From Chloroflexota bacterium (GTDB taxonomy: Bacteria; Chloroflexota; Anaerolineae; Aggregatilineales; J027): a stretch of 64,000 nucleotides of DNA. Below, one piece after another: positions 53,418-62,056 of the stretch. The stretch lies in NCBI GenBank assembly GCA_024434115.1, contig QMIT01000014.1:62001-126000 (forward strand). The letters run 5' to 3'. How positions within the stretch are numbered: position 1 is the stretch's first letter; every line of letters starts with the position of its first letter. Position numbers and translations under genes: made by a program. The notes beneath the pieces were generated by a model. That model was given only the letters and a program-made list of their open reading frames with translations. It did not search any database and had not been told where the DNA came from.

Positions 53418-53486
53418 GACGGACTATCCTCCTTATGGTTGGCTGGTGTATTGAGAGGCCAACACGAGATACAAAAAACACAAAAT

Positions 53487-56400
53487 TTATTTAAACCAAT
53501 CGGGCGGCGTGTCATCATCCTCGCCAAAATCGGACTCATTAAAGTCTGCTGACTCATCAAAGCCTATTGAGGGTGCAGCCCCTTTTTGTCGGCGTAACCA
53601 AGGCGGGTCGTGATCAAAATCAAATGATGCGGGTGTAGCCACCGGAATTGCTTCTGGTTCCACTTCAGCGGTGGGTTCTCGGCGTTTCCCAAATAAGCGC
53701 CGACCCCGTTTTTGTTTTGGTTTGGCTGGCTCATCCCATTGCATTGGGAACGCATCATCAAATTCCATATTAGTATCTGGCAAATCGCGTTTGGGGGCAA
53801 CTGGGGTCACTTCTGCCTTATCGAAGCCAAAATCTGCCTCATCTGGAAATTCTTCGGGCAGCGTCGTTGGAACCGGTGACGAAGGACGGGTAGCCGCTTC
53901 GACTTCTTCGGGTTTCAGTTCACGCAGTTTAAAACCCGTTAGTTGATCGAGTTCAGAAATCATGGCCTCGGTTTGGTCAGGGATGCGATTTTGATCCGCG
54001 CTGGTGATCGAGGCAAGGAATACATCAATATTGTCTACCGGCTTGCGCTCTTCAGATTCTCTGGCAGAGGCGCGTGCCGGGCGCTCATCAAAATCCACTG
54101 CCATTTGAATGTCAGAGGTGTCAAGCCGAATATCATCACTCAGCCAATCGGGTGCAACCGCACTTTCAACTTCTGATTCTTCCAACAGAAGGTCGTCTTG
54201 CCACTCGGCGGCCATGCCTGCTTCAGTTGATTCTTCAAGCTCTTGTTCATCCAGATCAAGCCAGTCTGTGCGTTCCTCAGCAACCACCGACATATCTTGG
54301 AAAAGATCATCGAAGCCTGCAACAGGAGTTTCAGGTTCTTCCTCTATTTCCACCCCGGCCAGCCAGTCGGGCAGTGCTGCGGCGGGTTCGGTCATCGGAA
54401 TTGGAGCGCTCGGCTCGGATTTACCAATGGAAGAGAGCCAATCGGCGGCGCTTTCGGGTTCGGCAATCTCACTCTCGACATCCTCTAACCAGCCCGTATG
54501 CGGTTCGCCAATTTCGGAGAGATCGCCAAATAGGGTATCCATGTCGGATTTGGCAGTGACTTGAGGCTCTATTGCTTCATTGTCATCAAAATCGCCACTT
54601 AGCCAATCGGGGATCTGCGCGGCTTGCGGAATGGCTTCTGGTGGTTCAGTTTGTCCAAATGAGGAGAGCCAATCGGCGGCACTTTCGGGTTCGGCTGTGC
54701 CTTCTTCCAAATCATCCAGCCAACCCGTGCGGGGAGCCTCAATTTCAGACAGATCGTCAAAGAGGCTGCCAAATTCGGGTTGTGAGGTCTGTGGGATGGC
54801 TTCTGGTGGTTCAGCTTGTCCAAATGAGGAGAGCCAATCGGAAGCGCTCTCCGGTTTGGCAGTGCCTTCTTCCAAGTCATCCAGCCAACCCGTGCGCGGT
54901 GCTTCAATTTCTGAGAGGTCGTCAAAGAGACTGCCGAATTCGTGTTCTGGGGTCTGCGGGATAGGCGCAGGCGGTTCAATCTGCCCAAATGAAGAGAGCC
55001 AGTCGGCGGCACTCTCCGGTTGGGCGGTGCCTTCTTCCAAATCATCCAACCAACCCGTGCTGGGGGTACTGATGTCGGAAAGGTCATCAAAGGCACTTTC
55101 GAAGCTCTGGCTACTTGGCACCCTCACCTCACCAAAGTCATCTCCTAACAGTCTGCTCAGGTCATCATCGGAAACTTCCGTCCCCAGCGTATTTGACAGG
55201 GCTGAGGGCATGGAGAGCAGCCAATCGTCGCTGATTTCTTCACTTAAATCTACGGTTGCCCCAGCGGTGGGCGATTCAAAATCCGTGAGCCACCCGGTAC
55301 TGGGTTTATCAACCGCCGCGAGGTCGTCCACTGGAGCGCCGAACATCTTGTCAAAGTCAGCATCCGAAACATCCAACTTGGCAGATGGGGTTTCCAGCGA
55401 GGACGCCCAATCATCGGCGGGGGCACTATCTAGTTCGGTAAGCCATCCAGTGCTTGGTTCACCAATAGCTGAGAGGTCGTCCGCCGGAGTGCCGAACATC
55501 TTATCAAAGTCGGCATCCGAGACATCCAGTTTGGCGGATGGGGTTTCCAGCGAGGACGCCCAATCATTGGCGGGGGCATTATCTAGTTCTGTTAGCCACC
55601 CGGTACTTGGTTCACCAATGGCTGAAAATTCATCCACTGGGGTGCTGAACATCGCATCTAATTCACTGTCGGTTACTTCGGGGGCAACCGACTGGATCGG
55701 CTCAATGCCGCGCATCCATTCGGGAACTTCTTCATTCTCATCAACGGCGAGGAAGTCGGGCATATCGGGCACAGCGGCCTGCTGAACATCGTCTAACCAA
55801 GCCGTTCCCGGAATGAGATCATCGCTGAATAGGTCGGTGAATTCTTCATCCGAAACGTCTTGGGCAATGGATGAGGTCTGAGGTGGAACGTTCAGCCATG
55901 CGGCAAGATCATCTACAGGTGTTTGTTCTGAAGCGGTTTCGAGTGGTTCAGCCGAGACAGGGAGTTCCGACATGGCTTCACTCTCAAGCACATTCCAATC
56001 CACTTCGTCTAAACTGGACGCTCGACCCGGTGAGGCAAACACATCACTATCGGTATCTTGTCGCCAAGGAAGATCACCTGTGACCCCTAAACGACTTGGG
56101 GTGGAGATGCTGGGTTGTTGAGGAAGTTGGCTATCGAAGAGGACAGCGAATTCATCAATCGAACCCGTTTCGGCGGATGCTTCGGACGTACCCTGTCGCC
56201 AAGGAAGATCACCTGTGACCCCCAAACGTTGTTCGGCGGCAGGGGGTGGCGTGACTAATTCATCTTCAAACAGTGAAGCAAATTCTTCAGCGGATTCTTG
56301 CTCGACTTTTTCGAGAGTCAGCGAAGGGGTATCCGTTGCTACAGCATCGGTCAGCCAATCAATTTCGTCGCCAGTAGCGGGGGATTCCTCATCTAATTGG

Positions 56401-58364
56401 AAAATGGGCGAGGTGGCCGACGCTTCCGTGCTTTCTGTCTCCCCCATCAGCCAATCATCGGTTTCAAAAGAAAAAGTGGGTTCTTCCTGTGCCGCGATTT
56501 CGGGCAGCATGTCTGTGCCGGATATTGAGGCGGCTGATTGCGCGGGCACATCGGTTAGCCAATCGGGTGTTTCATCTTCAAATAGGGTTGTAAACTCGGC
56601 CTGATCCTCACCCTCAGATAAATCCGGGGCATCGGACAGCCAGCTTGGAGTTCCGGCAGGCATGGACGTGGGGGCTTCGACAGCGCCAAAATCCTCAAAC
56701 AGAGTCTCTTCGTCCCACAATGTCTGGCTAGGCTCGTTTGCTGCTGGTGTCGGGGATTCCTCGACCAACCAATCGGGTAGAGCGTCTTCTGCCTCTTCGG
56801 GTTTGCGGCCACCCATTGCCAACAATGCCGCCACTTCTTCAGCGGATGGTGGGCGAGCAGCGGCCCGTAATTGTTCTAATTCCTCATCGGGATTCTCGCC
56901 AAAACTGAATTCTTCGACATCGCCGAAAATGGAGGGTGGTTCATTGTCGGCAGCGAATTGAGGCTCTTCACTTGACCAACCGGGTAGTTCTTCGTCTTCC
57001 GCCTGTTGGATTTCTGCCAACAATCCCGTGAAACCTGTAGATTTACGCGCAGGGGGTGCGGATTCAGTGGTGGTGAAATCTGGTATATCATCCAACCAAC
57101 TAGGGGTTGGTGCTACCGCTTCTGGTTTCTGGCTCGGCGATTCCGTCATCCAATCCGGCAAGGGTGCTTCGGCGGTGGTATCGCCAAATAGGTCACTGGC
57201 ATTGACGGTTGGGGCGGTTTCGGCGACATCGGCAAACCAATCGGGTAATTCATCTTCGCCCGAAACGGCAGGGGCAGGCGTCGGGGGCAGGCTGGCTTTG
57301 GCTGGACTGGGTTGACTCAACGAACTTGCCATCTCATTAAACCAGTCATCCGGGGCAGGCAAATCGGCGGTCTTGGGTTTGCCGCCAAAATCCGCGCCGG
57401 GGGTAAACCAATCCGGTAAATCATCGGCAGGGGTCGGACTCACCGCCTCGCTCATCCAATCGGGCATCTCTTGGGCGGTACTGCGTCCGGGGCTACGTGT
57501 TGGGGCAATGCTTTCGGGCGTATTGAATACATCGGTGATTTGGCTGATCCAATCCGGGGCAGGGCCAGCCACCGAGGTCGCCGCATCGGCTGTCCATTTG
57601 AGACGCGACAGCACAAAAGCCCCTTCCGGTAAGGTGGCCTGATTTTCGCTGCTATAGATTAAGCGCAGGCTTTCATACGGCGCGAGGGCTTCGACTTTTT
57701 CTAAGAAAGGTTTGGCGTCGTCGGGGCGGCGGGTTTCGATCCACAGTTTTGCCATCAGTAAATTCAATGGCAAACAGTCGGGCAGCACACGCAGCACCTC
57801 TAGGGCGAGTTCACCTGCCTCTAACAAATGTCCCGCGTCCCACAATGCCGTTGCCAACCGAACACGCAAATCTAAGCGATTGGGTTGTTCAACGAGACTT
57901 CGCCGCAGTTCCGTAATGGCCTGCTCATGCATCCCACTGTTGAGATACTGTTGAGCAAGTGCGGCGCGGGTGAGTTGGATTTTGCGAGGACTGGCTTCAT
58001 CCCGGCGTTTGTAGAGACGCTTGAGTTCGTTCAGGATGACGTTGTTGTTCGGCATCTGTTCATTGGCGCGTTCCATATGCCAGACAGCCTGATTCAACTG
58101 CTGTTGATTTTCGTAGATAGAACTCATGCCGACATGGGCCACAAAATCGTTGGGGTCGGCACTTAAAAGGCGCGGAAAAACTTGAGCGGCCTCTTCATGG
58201 CGGGCTTTTTCTAATAAAGCCTTGCCGAGTAAACGATATGTTTCCACATTTTTGGGGTAATGCTGCAAAATGTGGCGACAATGCCCGATGACTTCCTCTA
58301 GCGCTTCACGTTGAAGTAGGAGGTCAAGTTCATCTAGGTAGGCACGGAGAGTTGTTGTAGACAT
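53487..58364 (-). CDS. 1,600-residue TPR protein with disordered PDWL-motif tail
   Basis: About 1,625 residues, the largest gene here. Residues 1 to about 265 are tetratricopeptide repeats (for example EALEEVIGHCRHILQHYPKN). The remaining roughly 1,360 residues are acidic and disordered, carrying 35-40 short Trp motifs (PDWL, GWLDD, ADWLSS) alternating with acidic 'F-x-x-[LM]-F-x-[DE]' motifs (EFGSLFDDLSE, DFDKMFG). The C-terminus ends PPDWFK. Near-perfect 165-bp and 153-bp coding repeats occur. No signal peptide. Start at ATG 58364. Probably a cytosolic hub whose tail binds a partner many times; no known function. Confidence 0.87.
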   Translation of the reverse strand: MSTTTLRAYLDELDLLLQREALEEVIGHCRHILQHYPKNVETYRLLGKALLEKARHEEAAQVFPRLLSADPNDFVAHVGMSSIYENQQQLNQAVWHMERANEQMPNNNVILNELKRLYKRRDEASPRKIQLTRAALAQQYLNSGMHEQAITELRRSLVEQPNRLDLRVRLATALWDAGHLLEAGELALEVLRVLPDCLPLNLLMAKLWIETRRPDDAKPFLEKVEALAPYESLRLIYSSENQATLPEGAFVLSRLKWTADAATSVAGPAPDWISQITDVFNTPESIAPTRSPGRSTAQEMPDWMSEAVSPTPADDLPDWFTPGADFGGKPKTADLPAPDDWFNEMASSLSQPSPAKASLPPTPAPAVSGEDELPDWFADVAETAPTVNASDLFGDTTAEAPLPDWMTESPSQKPEAVAPTPSWLDDIPDFTTTESAPPARKSTGFTGLLAEIQQAEDEELPGWSSEEPQFAADNEPPSIFGDVEEFSFGENPDEELEQLRAAARPPSAEEVAALLAMGGRKPEEAEDALPDWLVEESPTPAANEPSQTLWDEETLFEDFGAVEAPTSMPAGTPSWLSDAPDLSEGEDQAEFTTLFEDETPDWLTDVPAQSAASISGTDMLPEIAAQEEPTFSFETDDWLMGETESTEASATSPIFQLDEESPATGDEIDWLTDAVATDTPSLTLEKVEQESAEEFASLFEDELVTPPPAAEQRLGVTGDLPWRQGTSEASAETGSIDEFAVLFDSQLPQQPSISTPSRLGVTGDLPWRQDTDSDVFASPGRASSLDEVDWNVLESEAMSELPVSAEPLETASEQTPVDDLAAWLNVPPQTSSIAQDVSDEEFTDLFSDDLIPGTAWLDDVQQAAVPDMPDFLAVDENEEVPEWMRGIEPIQSVAPEVTDSELDAMFSTPVDEFSAIGEPSTGWLTELDNAPANDWASSLETPSAKLDVSDADFDKMFGTPADDLSAIGEPSTGWLTELDSAPADDWASSLETPSAKLDVSDADFDKMFGAPVDDLAAVDKPSTGWLTDFESPTAGATVDLSEEISDDWLLSMPSALSNTLGTEVSDDDLSRLLGDDFGEVRVPSSQSFESAFDDLSDISTPSTGWLDDLEEGTAQPESAADWLSSFGQIEPPAPIPQTPEHEFGSLFDDLSEIEAPRTGWLDDLEEGTAKPESASDWLSSFGQAEPPEAIPQTSQPEFGSLFDDLSEIEAPRTGWLDDLEEGTAEPESAADWLSSFGQTEPPEAIPQAAQIPDWLSGDFDDNEAIEPQVTAKSDMDTLFGDLSEIGEPHTGWLEDVESEIAEPESAADWLSSIGKSEPSAPIPMTEPAAALPDWLAGVEIEEEPETPVAGFDDLFQDMSVVAEERTDWLDLDEQELEESTEAGMAAEWQDDLLLEESEVESAVAPDWLSDDIRLDTSDIQMAVDFDERPARASARESEERKPVDNIDVFLASITSADQNRIPDQTEAMISELDQLTGFKLRELKPEEVEAATRPSSPVPTTLPEEFPDEADFGFDKAEVTPVAPKRDLPDTNMEFDDAFPMQWDEPAKPKQKRGRRLFGKRREPTAEVEPEAIPVATPASFDFDHDPPWLRRQKGAAPSIGFDESADFNESDFGEDDDTPPDWFK
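54600..55056 (-). repeat. tandem 165-bp coding repeat
   Basis: Units start at 55056, 54891 and 54726 (exactly 165 bp apart), each encoding GWLDDLEEGTA ... ADWLSSFG ... EFGSLFDDLSEI. The third unit diverges after about 40 codons. Confidence 0.85.
55296..55601 (-). repeat. tandem 153-bp coding repeat
   Basis: Units start at 55601 and 55448, with a partial copy from 55295. Each encodes GWLTELD ... DWASSLETPSAKLDVSDADF ... MFG. Near-identity at DNA level suggests recent expansion. Confidence 0.85.
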
Positions 58365-58417
58365 GAGCAACGGCCCGCTTCGTTGGTGCGTTATTTACGC
58401 TTCCTTACGTTACTTTC

Positions 58418-58446
58418 ATTATCCTATGACCAGCGCAAAAATACAA
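58418..58446 (-). promoter_or_regulatory. promoter of the PDWL/TPR operon
   Basis: Minus strand: -35 TTGTAT (58446-58441), 17-bp spacer, -10 GATAAT (58423-58418), about 55 bases before the ATG at 58364. Confidence 0.5.
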
Positions 58447-58509
58447 CTCTACTTCTGGTTCAAAGCCCGTTAGGGATTCGCAACAGTTCGGTTAAGTTTT
58501 GGTCGGGTG

Positions 58510-58515
58510 TATAAT
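58510..58515 (+). promoter_or_regulatory. -10 element of the amrS gene
   Basis: A perfect TATAAT about 40 bases upstream of the ATG at 58556, with no good -35. AAGGGA eight bases before ATG is the ribosome site. Confidence 0.45.
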
Positions 58516-58555
58516 AGACATAGGTAGGCAATAAAGGACTTAAGGGACTTTTGCC

Positions 58556-59626
58556 ATGATTACGACTACAACAGATTTGCAAACCACCCTCGACCAAATG
58601 ACTGTCCCCGGTTCACTATACACCATCGTGGATAAAGATGAAAAATCGTTACGTTGTACGGCCTGTGGGCATAATTGCCTGATTAAAAATGGGCGACATG
58701 GCATCTGCAAAGTGCGGTTTAATCAAGATGGACAACTGCGTGTGCCCTATGGCTATGTGGGAGCACTGCAATGTGATCCGGTTGAAAAGAAGCCGTTTTT
58801 TCATGTCGCCCCCGGTTCCGACGCCTTTAGTTTTGGGATGCTTGGCTGCAATTTACATTGTTCCTACTGCCAAAATTGGGACATTTCCCAGACGCTAAAG
58901 GATGACGATGCTGGACGTGACCCGCTGGTGATTACCCCTGAGCAATTGGTAGGTTTAGCACAACAATACCGGGCGCGCTCAGTGACCAGTACCTATAATG
59001 AACCGCTGATTACGACGGAATGGGCGGTTGATATTTTCAAACTGGCGAAGAAGGCCGGATTGTATACCTTGTATGTATCCAGCGGTAATGCCACCCAAGA
59101 AGTCATTGATTATCTACAACCCCACCTGACGGGTTATAAAATTGACCTAAAATCCATGCGTGACAAGCCCTATCGTCAATTAGGGGCGGTTTTGCAACAT
59201 GTGCTGGATACCATCAAAATGGTTTATAAAGCAGGTATTTGGCTGGAAGTGCTGACGTTGGTCGTGCCGGGGTTTAATGATAGCGAAGCTGAACTGCGCG
59301 ATGCGGCTCATTATATTGCAAGCATATCGCCAGATATTCCTTGGCACGTCACGGCTTTCCATCCGGATTACAAAATGATGGAACCCCCACCCACCACAAC
59401 CGCCAAACTGATTCGCGCCTGTGAAATTGGGGCAGAAGCCGGATTACGCTATATCTATGCAGGGAATATTCCGGGGCGGGTTGGGCAATGGGAAGATACA
59501 CGCTGCCCCACCTGTCAAACCACGCTCATTCGGCGCATGGGCTACCGGATTATGGAGAACCGCCTATCTGCGACGGACGGTAAATGCCCGCACTGCCAAA
59601 GTGTGATACCCGGCATCTGGCATTAA
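58556..59626 (+). CDS. amrS: AmmeMemoRadiSam system radical SAM enzyme (AmrS)
   Basis: A 356-residue radical SAM protein. The cluster motif C98-x3-C102-x2-C105 reads GCNLHCSYCQNWDISQ, diagnostic for the AmrS/PflA-related group. An N-terminal Cys cluster (C34, C37, C41, C51) and the KPFFHVAPG block also fit AmrS. The C-terminal 60 residues add a zinc-ribbon-like pair (CPTC ... CPHC). AmrS is named for co-occurrence with AMMECR1 and Memo proteins, neither of which is in this window; the reaction is unknown. It may be co-transcribed with the next two genes. Confidence 0.92.
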   Translation: MITTTTDLQTTLDQMTVPGSLYTIVDKDEKSLRCTACGHNCLIKNGRHGICKVRFNQDGQLRVPYGYVGALQCDPVEKKPFFHVAPGSDAFSFGMLGCNLHCSYCQNWDISQTLKDDDAGRDPLVITPEQLVGLAQQYRARSVTSTYNEPLITTEWAVDIFKLAKKAGLYTLYVSSGNATQEVIDYLQPHLTGYKIDLKSMRDKPYRQLGAVLQHVLDTIKMVYKAGIWLEVLTLVVPGFNDSEAELRDAAHYIASISPDIPWHVTAFHPDYKMMEPPPTTTAKLIRACEIGAEAGLRYIYAGNIPGRVGQWEDTRCPTCQTTLIRRMGYRIMENRLSATDGKCPHCQSVIPGIWH

Positions 59627-59704
59627 GCTACATCTCAGTGTATCATTTCTGGGTTAGGGCAGGTATCCCTGCTCATCCATTATGACGCGCTTGGAATAGG
59701 TCGC

Positions 59705-60022
59705 ATGATTAGAATTGTCCCCAAATATAAACTGTTGATGTCCTACGATATTAAACCGGAATCACAGGAGGTTTATTATCGCTTTGTAACGACGGATTTT
59801 GTTCCGGCCTTGCGACTTATGCACATTTATATGACCGACGTGCATCATACGCTGTGGGGCAATTATCCCGTTCGATTGGTCGAATTTGTAGCGGAATCCA
59901 AAGAAATCATTCACGAGGCTCTCGATAGCGAGCGGTATAAACAGCTAGAAGAAAAGCTCAAGACCTATACCGAAAATTACAGTCGCAAGGTAATTCGTTA
60001 CCGCGACGGATTTCAGATGTAA
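59705..60022 (+). CDS. small protein, possible dimeric alpha-beta barrel
   Basis: A 105-residue protein, rich in Tyr, Glu and Lys. Its order (strand KYKLLMSYDIK, helix QEVYYRFVTTDFVPALRLM, strands ending YPVRLVEFVAE, helix about 70-92) resembles ferredoxin-like dimeric barrels of NIPSNAP/EthD type, but no family is recognised with confidence. It lies 78 bp after amrS and 24 bp before the mannose synthase gene, so a shared transcript is likely. Function unknown. Confidence 0.7.
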   Translation: MIRIVPKYKLLMSYDIKPESQEVYYRFVTTDFVPALRLMHIYMTDVHHTLWGNYPVRLVEFVAESKEIIHEALDSERYKQLEEKLKTYTENYSRKVIRYRDGFQM

Positions 60023-60046
60023 CCCCCACTTTTCGAGGCCCATTCC

Positions 60047-60811
60047 ATGAAACTAACCGTTGTATTGCCCACGTATAATGAGGCAGAAAATCTGCCCCGC
60101 ATTGTTACTGCGTTGTTTGAACTTGAGATTCCCGATACTACCCTCTCGGTTTTGGTGGTAGATGATAATTCGCCGGATGGCACGGGCGAGATTGCCGATG
60201 ATTTGGCGGCGGAATTTCCGGGTCGGATGAGCGTTTTGCATCGGCAGGGTAAAGAAGGCTTAGGGAAAGCCTATCGTGCCGGATTTTCCAAAGCAATTGC
60301 CGATGGTGCTGAAGCCATCTTACAAATGGATAGCGATTTTTCTCACCAGCCGCGTTATATCCCCCAAATGGTCGAGCAGTTGAAAACCCATGATATGGTG
60401 CTAGGCTCACGTTTTGCCAAAGGCGGCAGTGTGGATATTGCATGGGCATGGTGGCGCAAACTGCTCAGTTGGTTTGCCAACAGCGTCTACATCCAATTGA
60501 TTCTGCGGGTGCCGATTCGGGATATGACAGGTGGTTACAAGCTGTGGCGGCGCGAAACCTTGATTGGGGTCGGACTGGATCGTATTCAATCTAACGGCTA
60601 TATCTTCCAAACCGAAATGACCTATGTGGCCTTACGTTTGGGATATAAGGTCAAGGAAATCCCGATCTATTTCCCTGACCGTACCATTGGCGAATCGAAA
60701 ATGAGTTTCCTCATCAGTTATGAGGCGGCAGCGCGGGTGTTCCAAGTGTTAAGCCGTCACCGCAAATTGAAACCCACTGATCGGGCCACCGAATTACCCG
60801 ATGTGAGCTAG
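60047..60811 (+). CDS. polyprenol-phosphate mannose synthase (GT2)
   Basis: A 254-residue GT2 enzyme that transfers mannose (or another hexose) from GDP-sugar to polyprenyl phosphate on the cytoplasmic side. Motifs include the start VVLPTYNEAENLP, VVDDNSPDGTGEIAD, the metal site MDSDFSHQP (DxD), VLGSRFAKGG and FPDRTIGESKMS. There is no membrane anchor, as in single-domain Ppm1/DPM1. The lipid-sugar is probably the donor for GT-C transferases of the kind seen at 9.5, 22 and 24 kb. The stop abuts (1-bp gap) the convergent deacetylase gene. Confidence 0.93.
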   Translation: MKLTVVLPTYNEAENLPRIVTALFELEIPDTTLSVLVVDDNSPDGTGEIADDLAAEFPGRMSVLHRQGKEGLGKAYRAGFSKAIADGAEAILQMDSDFSHQPRYIPQMVEQLKTHDMVLGSRFAKGGSVDIAWAWWRKLLSWFANSVYIQLILRVPIRDMTGGYKLWRRETLIGVGLDRIQSNGYIFQTEMTYVALRLGYKVKEIPIYFPDRTIGESKMSFLISYEAAARVFQVLSRHRKLKPTDRATELPDVS

Positions 60812-60812
60812 G

Positions 60813-61835
60813 TTATTCAATGAGAGGCAGATTGGGAATCGGGCCAATCACTGCGACGTACTTCGCTGACATCCAGCCAATTTGCCCATTCCATTCTACT
60901 TGATACCAACCCTCCGCACGCCCTATTATGGTGATGGACGTGTCAATTGGCACATCGGCCACCAAAATTTCAGCATTGGTAGATGGAGTGGCACGCAGGC
61001 GTACATAATCCAGTGTCAGGCCGGGAAGTGTTGCGCCGGGAATGCCTTGACCCATGACTGGCGGCACACCTAAACGAATCGGCATCGTGTTAGGGGTATC
61101 AAAGGGACGCGGGAGGGCTTCAAAACTCGCGCCGACACCTTGCAAATATTCCAAAAAGGTCGGTAGGACACGCTCCGTTACCCGATTGACGTCATGCAGG
61201 CCGATCACCACGCCATCCCCATATGAAAACACACTGAAATAGGCCCGGTCAGACGATGAATCCCCAACTAGGTTGTTGATGACTTGTTCGTCAATCTCGG
61301 CAGCGGATTTGCCATTATCCCCAAAGCCGCAGTCATTACCCGATACATGCCAGTTATAACTGATGATTTGTTCGCCGTCGCGGGCAGGAAATGGTTTGAC
61401 ACCCCCGCCGGGTTGCCGGAAAAGTTTGGTTTGAGCGTCGTAATGTGCGAGTTCTGGGCCAAGCGCCTCCCGAATGGCGGCTTCAGTCCGGTCATAGGAG
61501 GCTTGTACATCTGCATCGGGGGCACCTGCATAGACGCCCGGTTCTTGCCATAAATGGTTCCCAATGGTATGGCCCTCGCGGACGATGCGCTGCAAGATGG
61601 CCTCATTCCCCTCAATTTGGAAGCCGATGACAAAAAAGGTCGCTTTGGCATTGTATTCGGCGAGGATGTCCAAAATTTGCGGTGTATAAGCAGCAGTCGG
61701 GCCGTCCTCAAATGTCAGATATACGCGGAATGGGCCAGAATCGGCTTGGGCTTGGGAGGGTTTGGGAGGAAAGAAGGCCAGCACTAGGATTAAAATGGCG
61801 CATACAAGACTCGTAAACCGCAGATGTTTTGGCAT
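60813..61835 (-). CDS. polysaccharide deacetylase (NodB/CE4-like) with SH3 domain and altered motifs
   Basis: A 340-residue exported protein. A signal peptide (about 1-30) is followed by a NodB domain (about 36-240) and a C-terminal SH3b domain (about 275-335). The CE4 motifs are partly non-standard: motif 1 is TFEDGP (Glu43 for the catalytic Asp, metal Asp44 kept), and motif 2 is GNHLWQE (His94 kept, second metal His replaced by Glu98). Motif 3 (FRQPGGG) and the final LHD (His) are kept. It may deacetylate peptidoglycan or exopolysaccharide with altered metal binding, or be inactive. ATG with AAGGAG upstream. Confidence 0.88.
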   Translation of the reverse strand: MPKHLRFTSLVCAILILVLAFFPPKPSQAQADSGPFRVYLTFEDGPTAAYTPQILDILAEYNAKATFFVIGFQIEGNEAILQRIVREGHTIGNHLWQEPGVYAGAPDADVQASYDRTEAAIREALGPELAHYDAQTKLFRQPGGGVKPFPARDGEQIISYNWHVSGNDCGFGDNGKSAAEIDEQVINNLVGDSSSDRAYFSVFSYGDGVVIGLHDVNRVTERVLPTFLEYLQGVGASFEALPRPFDTPNTMPIRLGVPPVMGQGIPGATLPGLTLDYVRLRATPSTNAEILVADVPIDTSITIIGRAEGWYQVEWNGQIGWMSAKYVAVIGPIPNLPLIE

Positions 61836-62056
61836 GAATCCCGCTCCTTTTTATAAGTTTTGCTGAGTATACCCTTGTGCGTGGGGGGCAGGGTTTCAAC
61901 GCTTGCTTCACGATTGACCTCCGCTGGAAGGTCGGGTAAGGTTGTGAACGCAATCTAGCCGTGATTCAAACATCTAGTAACCGTATTATGTAGGTGCTTT
62001 ATTCGTCGCTACAATTGCCTGCTGTTTATCCATCGGATTTACGAAAGTCGCTGAGA

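Noticed and set aside
54600-55601. Regularly spaced repeats considered as a CRISPR or satellite array
   Set aside because: Units are 153-165 bp, directly adjoining, in frame and coding; there are no unique spacers and no cas genes.
54580-55785. 401-codon plus-strand frame opposite the giant TPR gene
   Set aside because: Mirror of the 165-bp and 153-bp coding repeats; Ser-rich low complexity with no domain or ribosome site. The minus-strand frame spans the whole region and has TPRs.
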